A program made the translations under genes and the position numbers. From assembly GCF_041154505.1 (NCBI RefSeq), contig NZ_AP028673.1, positions 102,055 to 166,054 on the forward strand: DNA of 64,000 bases, read 5' to 3'. This DNA is from Acidovorax sp. A79 (GTDB lineage Bacteria; Pseudomonadota; Gammaproteobacteria; Burkholderiales; Burkholderiaceae_C). Below the pieces are notes generated by a model. The model saw only the letters and a program-made list of their open reading frames with translations, was not told the origin of the DNA and ran no database searches. Of the stretch, positions 63,125 through 64,000 are shown piece by piece (position 1 is the first letter of the stretch; the number at the start of each line of letters is the position of its first letter).

Positions 63125-64000
63125 ATGACCCAGTTTGCCAAAGAAACCCTGCCGATCAGCCTCGAAGAAGAGATGCGGCGCAGTTACCTCGATTACGCGA
63201 TGAGCGTGATCGTGGGCCGGGCCCTGCCCGATGCGCGCGATGGGCTGAAGCCTGTACACCGCCGCGTACTTTTTGCGATGCACGAGCTCAACAACGACTG
63301 GAACCGGCCTTATAAAAAGTCGGCCCGTATCGTGGGAGACGTGATCGGCAAATACCACCCGCATGGTGATTCCGCCGTTTACGACACCATCGTGCGGATG
63401 GCGCAGGATTTTTCGCTGCGCCACATGCTGGTGGATGGCCAGGGCAATTTCGGGTCCGTGGACGGCGATAACGCTGCGGCAATGCGGTATACCGAAATCC
63501 GGCTGGCCAAGATCGCCCATGAAATGCTGGGCGACATCGACAAGGAAACCGTCGATTTCGGGCCCAATTACGACGGCAGCGAAAAGGAGCCGCTGGTATT
63601 GCCCAGCAAACTCCCCAATCTGCTGGTCAATGGCTCGGCCGGTATTGCCGTGGGCATGGCCACGAATATTCCGCCCCACAACCTCAACGAGGTGGTGGAT
63701 GCCTGCCTGCACATGCTGCGCAACCCGGACGTGTCCATCGACGAGTTGATGGAGATCATTCCGGCGCCCGACTTCCCCACCGCCGGCATCATCTACGGCA
63801 TCAATGGCGTGAAGGACGGCTACCGCACAGGGCGCGGGCGCGTGATCATGCGCGCCAAATGCCACTTCGAAGACATCGATCGCGGGCAGCGCCAGGCGAT
63901 CATCGTGGACGAGCTGCCCTACCAGGTCAACAAGAAGACGCTGCAGGAACGCATGGCCGAGCTGGTGCACGAGAAGAAGATCGAGGGCATCAGCCACATC
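63125..64000 (+). CDS. gyrA: DNA gyrase subunit A, N-terminal part
   Basis: It starts at the ATG at 63125 and runs off the window (292 codons seen). The N-terminus reads [20 protein letters not shown], and the catalytic region includes [10 protein letters not shown] with the active Tyr. The quinolone-resistance region reads [15 protein letters not shown], with Ser and Asp at the usual positions (83 and 87, E. coli numbering), so it is wild type. It forms GyrA2GyrB2 and introduces negative supercoils. Confidence 0.97.
   Translation, partial: MTQFAKETLPISLEEEMRRSYLDYAMSVIVGRALPDARDGLKPVHRRVLFAMHELNNDWNRPYKKSARIVGDVIGKYHPHGDSAVYDTIVRMAQDFSLRHMLVDGQGNFGSVDGDNAAAMRYTEIRLAKIAHEMLGDIDKETVDFGPNYDGSEKEPLVLPSKLPNLLVNGSAGIAVGMATNIPPHNLNEVVDACLHMLRNPDVSIDELMEIIPAPDFPTAGIIYGINGVKDGYRTGRGRVIMRAKCHFEDIDRGQRQAIIVDELPYQVNKKTLQERMAELVHEKKIEGISHI

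Overview
The window is high-GC chromosomal DNA from a beta-proteobacterium of the Comamonadaceae (Acidovorax-like; inferred). The clues are the gyrA - ompA - ubiG - gph - ssrA block at the right end, a tmRNA tag reading ANDERFALAA, several IPTL-CTERM surface proteins, and a short intergenic repeat (cores like GCAAGCAGCTATC) that I associate with this family. No database search was run; assignments rest on motifs and family memory.

Layout. (1) 1-12.3 kb: a dense run of small genes resembling a polyimmunity locus: three related propeller-like proteins, DUF4303-, SUKH/SMI1-, DUF1963-, Imm10- and DUF4375-like proteins, plus periplasmic proteins. (2) 12.4-27 kb: very large and mid-size IPTL-CTERM surface proteins (beta-helix and Ig-like repeats), with decayed copies, an IS3-family element and an AraC regulator. 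(3) 27.6-40.7 kb: a GlxA-type regulator, a chemoreceptor, a bestrophin, a nitrobindin-like barrel, two LRR/IPTL-CTERM proteins with an AraC regulator, a NarL/UhpB-type two-component pair and a broken chemoreceptor. (4) 40.7-46.06 kb: a prophage remnant with a 5'-truncated cytosine methyltransferase, small phage genes, an excisionase-like gene and an integrase. (5) 46.06-60.37 kb: a P4-like phage satellite next to the 3' end of ssrA. It has a P4-type integrase with arm-type repeats, AlpA, Ogr/Delta zinc finger, Toprim primase, DUF927 helicase and a Psu-like protein. (6) 60.37-64 kb: core genes ssrA, gph, ubiG, ompA and the start of gyrA.

The most interesting system is in the psu-side accessory slot of the satellite (46.8-49.4 kb). 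It is a candidate four-part retron: a structured leader RNA, a 48-residue basic/amphipathic peptide, an XRE regulator and a retron-type reverse transcriptase, with a promoter and a perfect dyad upstream and a strong terminator downstream. Convergent to it lies a gene with a HEPN-type RNxxxH motif. A 352-aa membrane/coiled-coil protein of unlike composition sits at the other end of the satellite. Arrays of 33-44 bp repeats in inverted orientation bracket the element.
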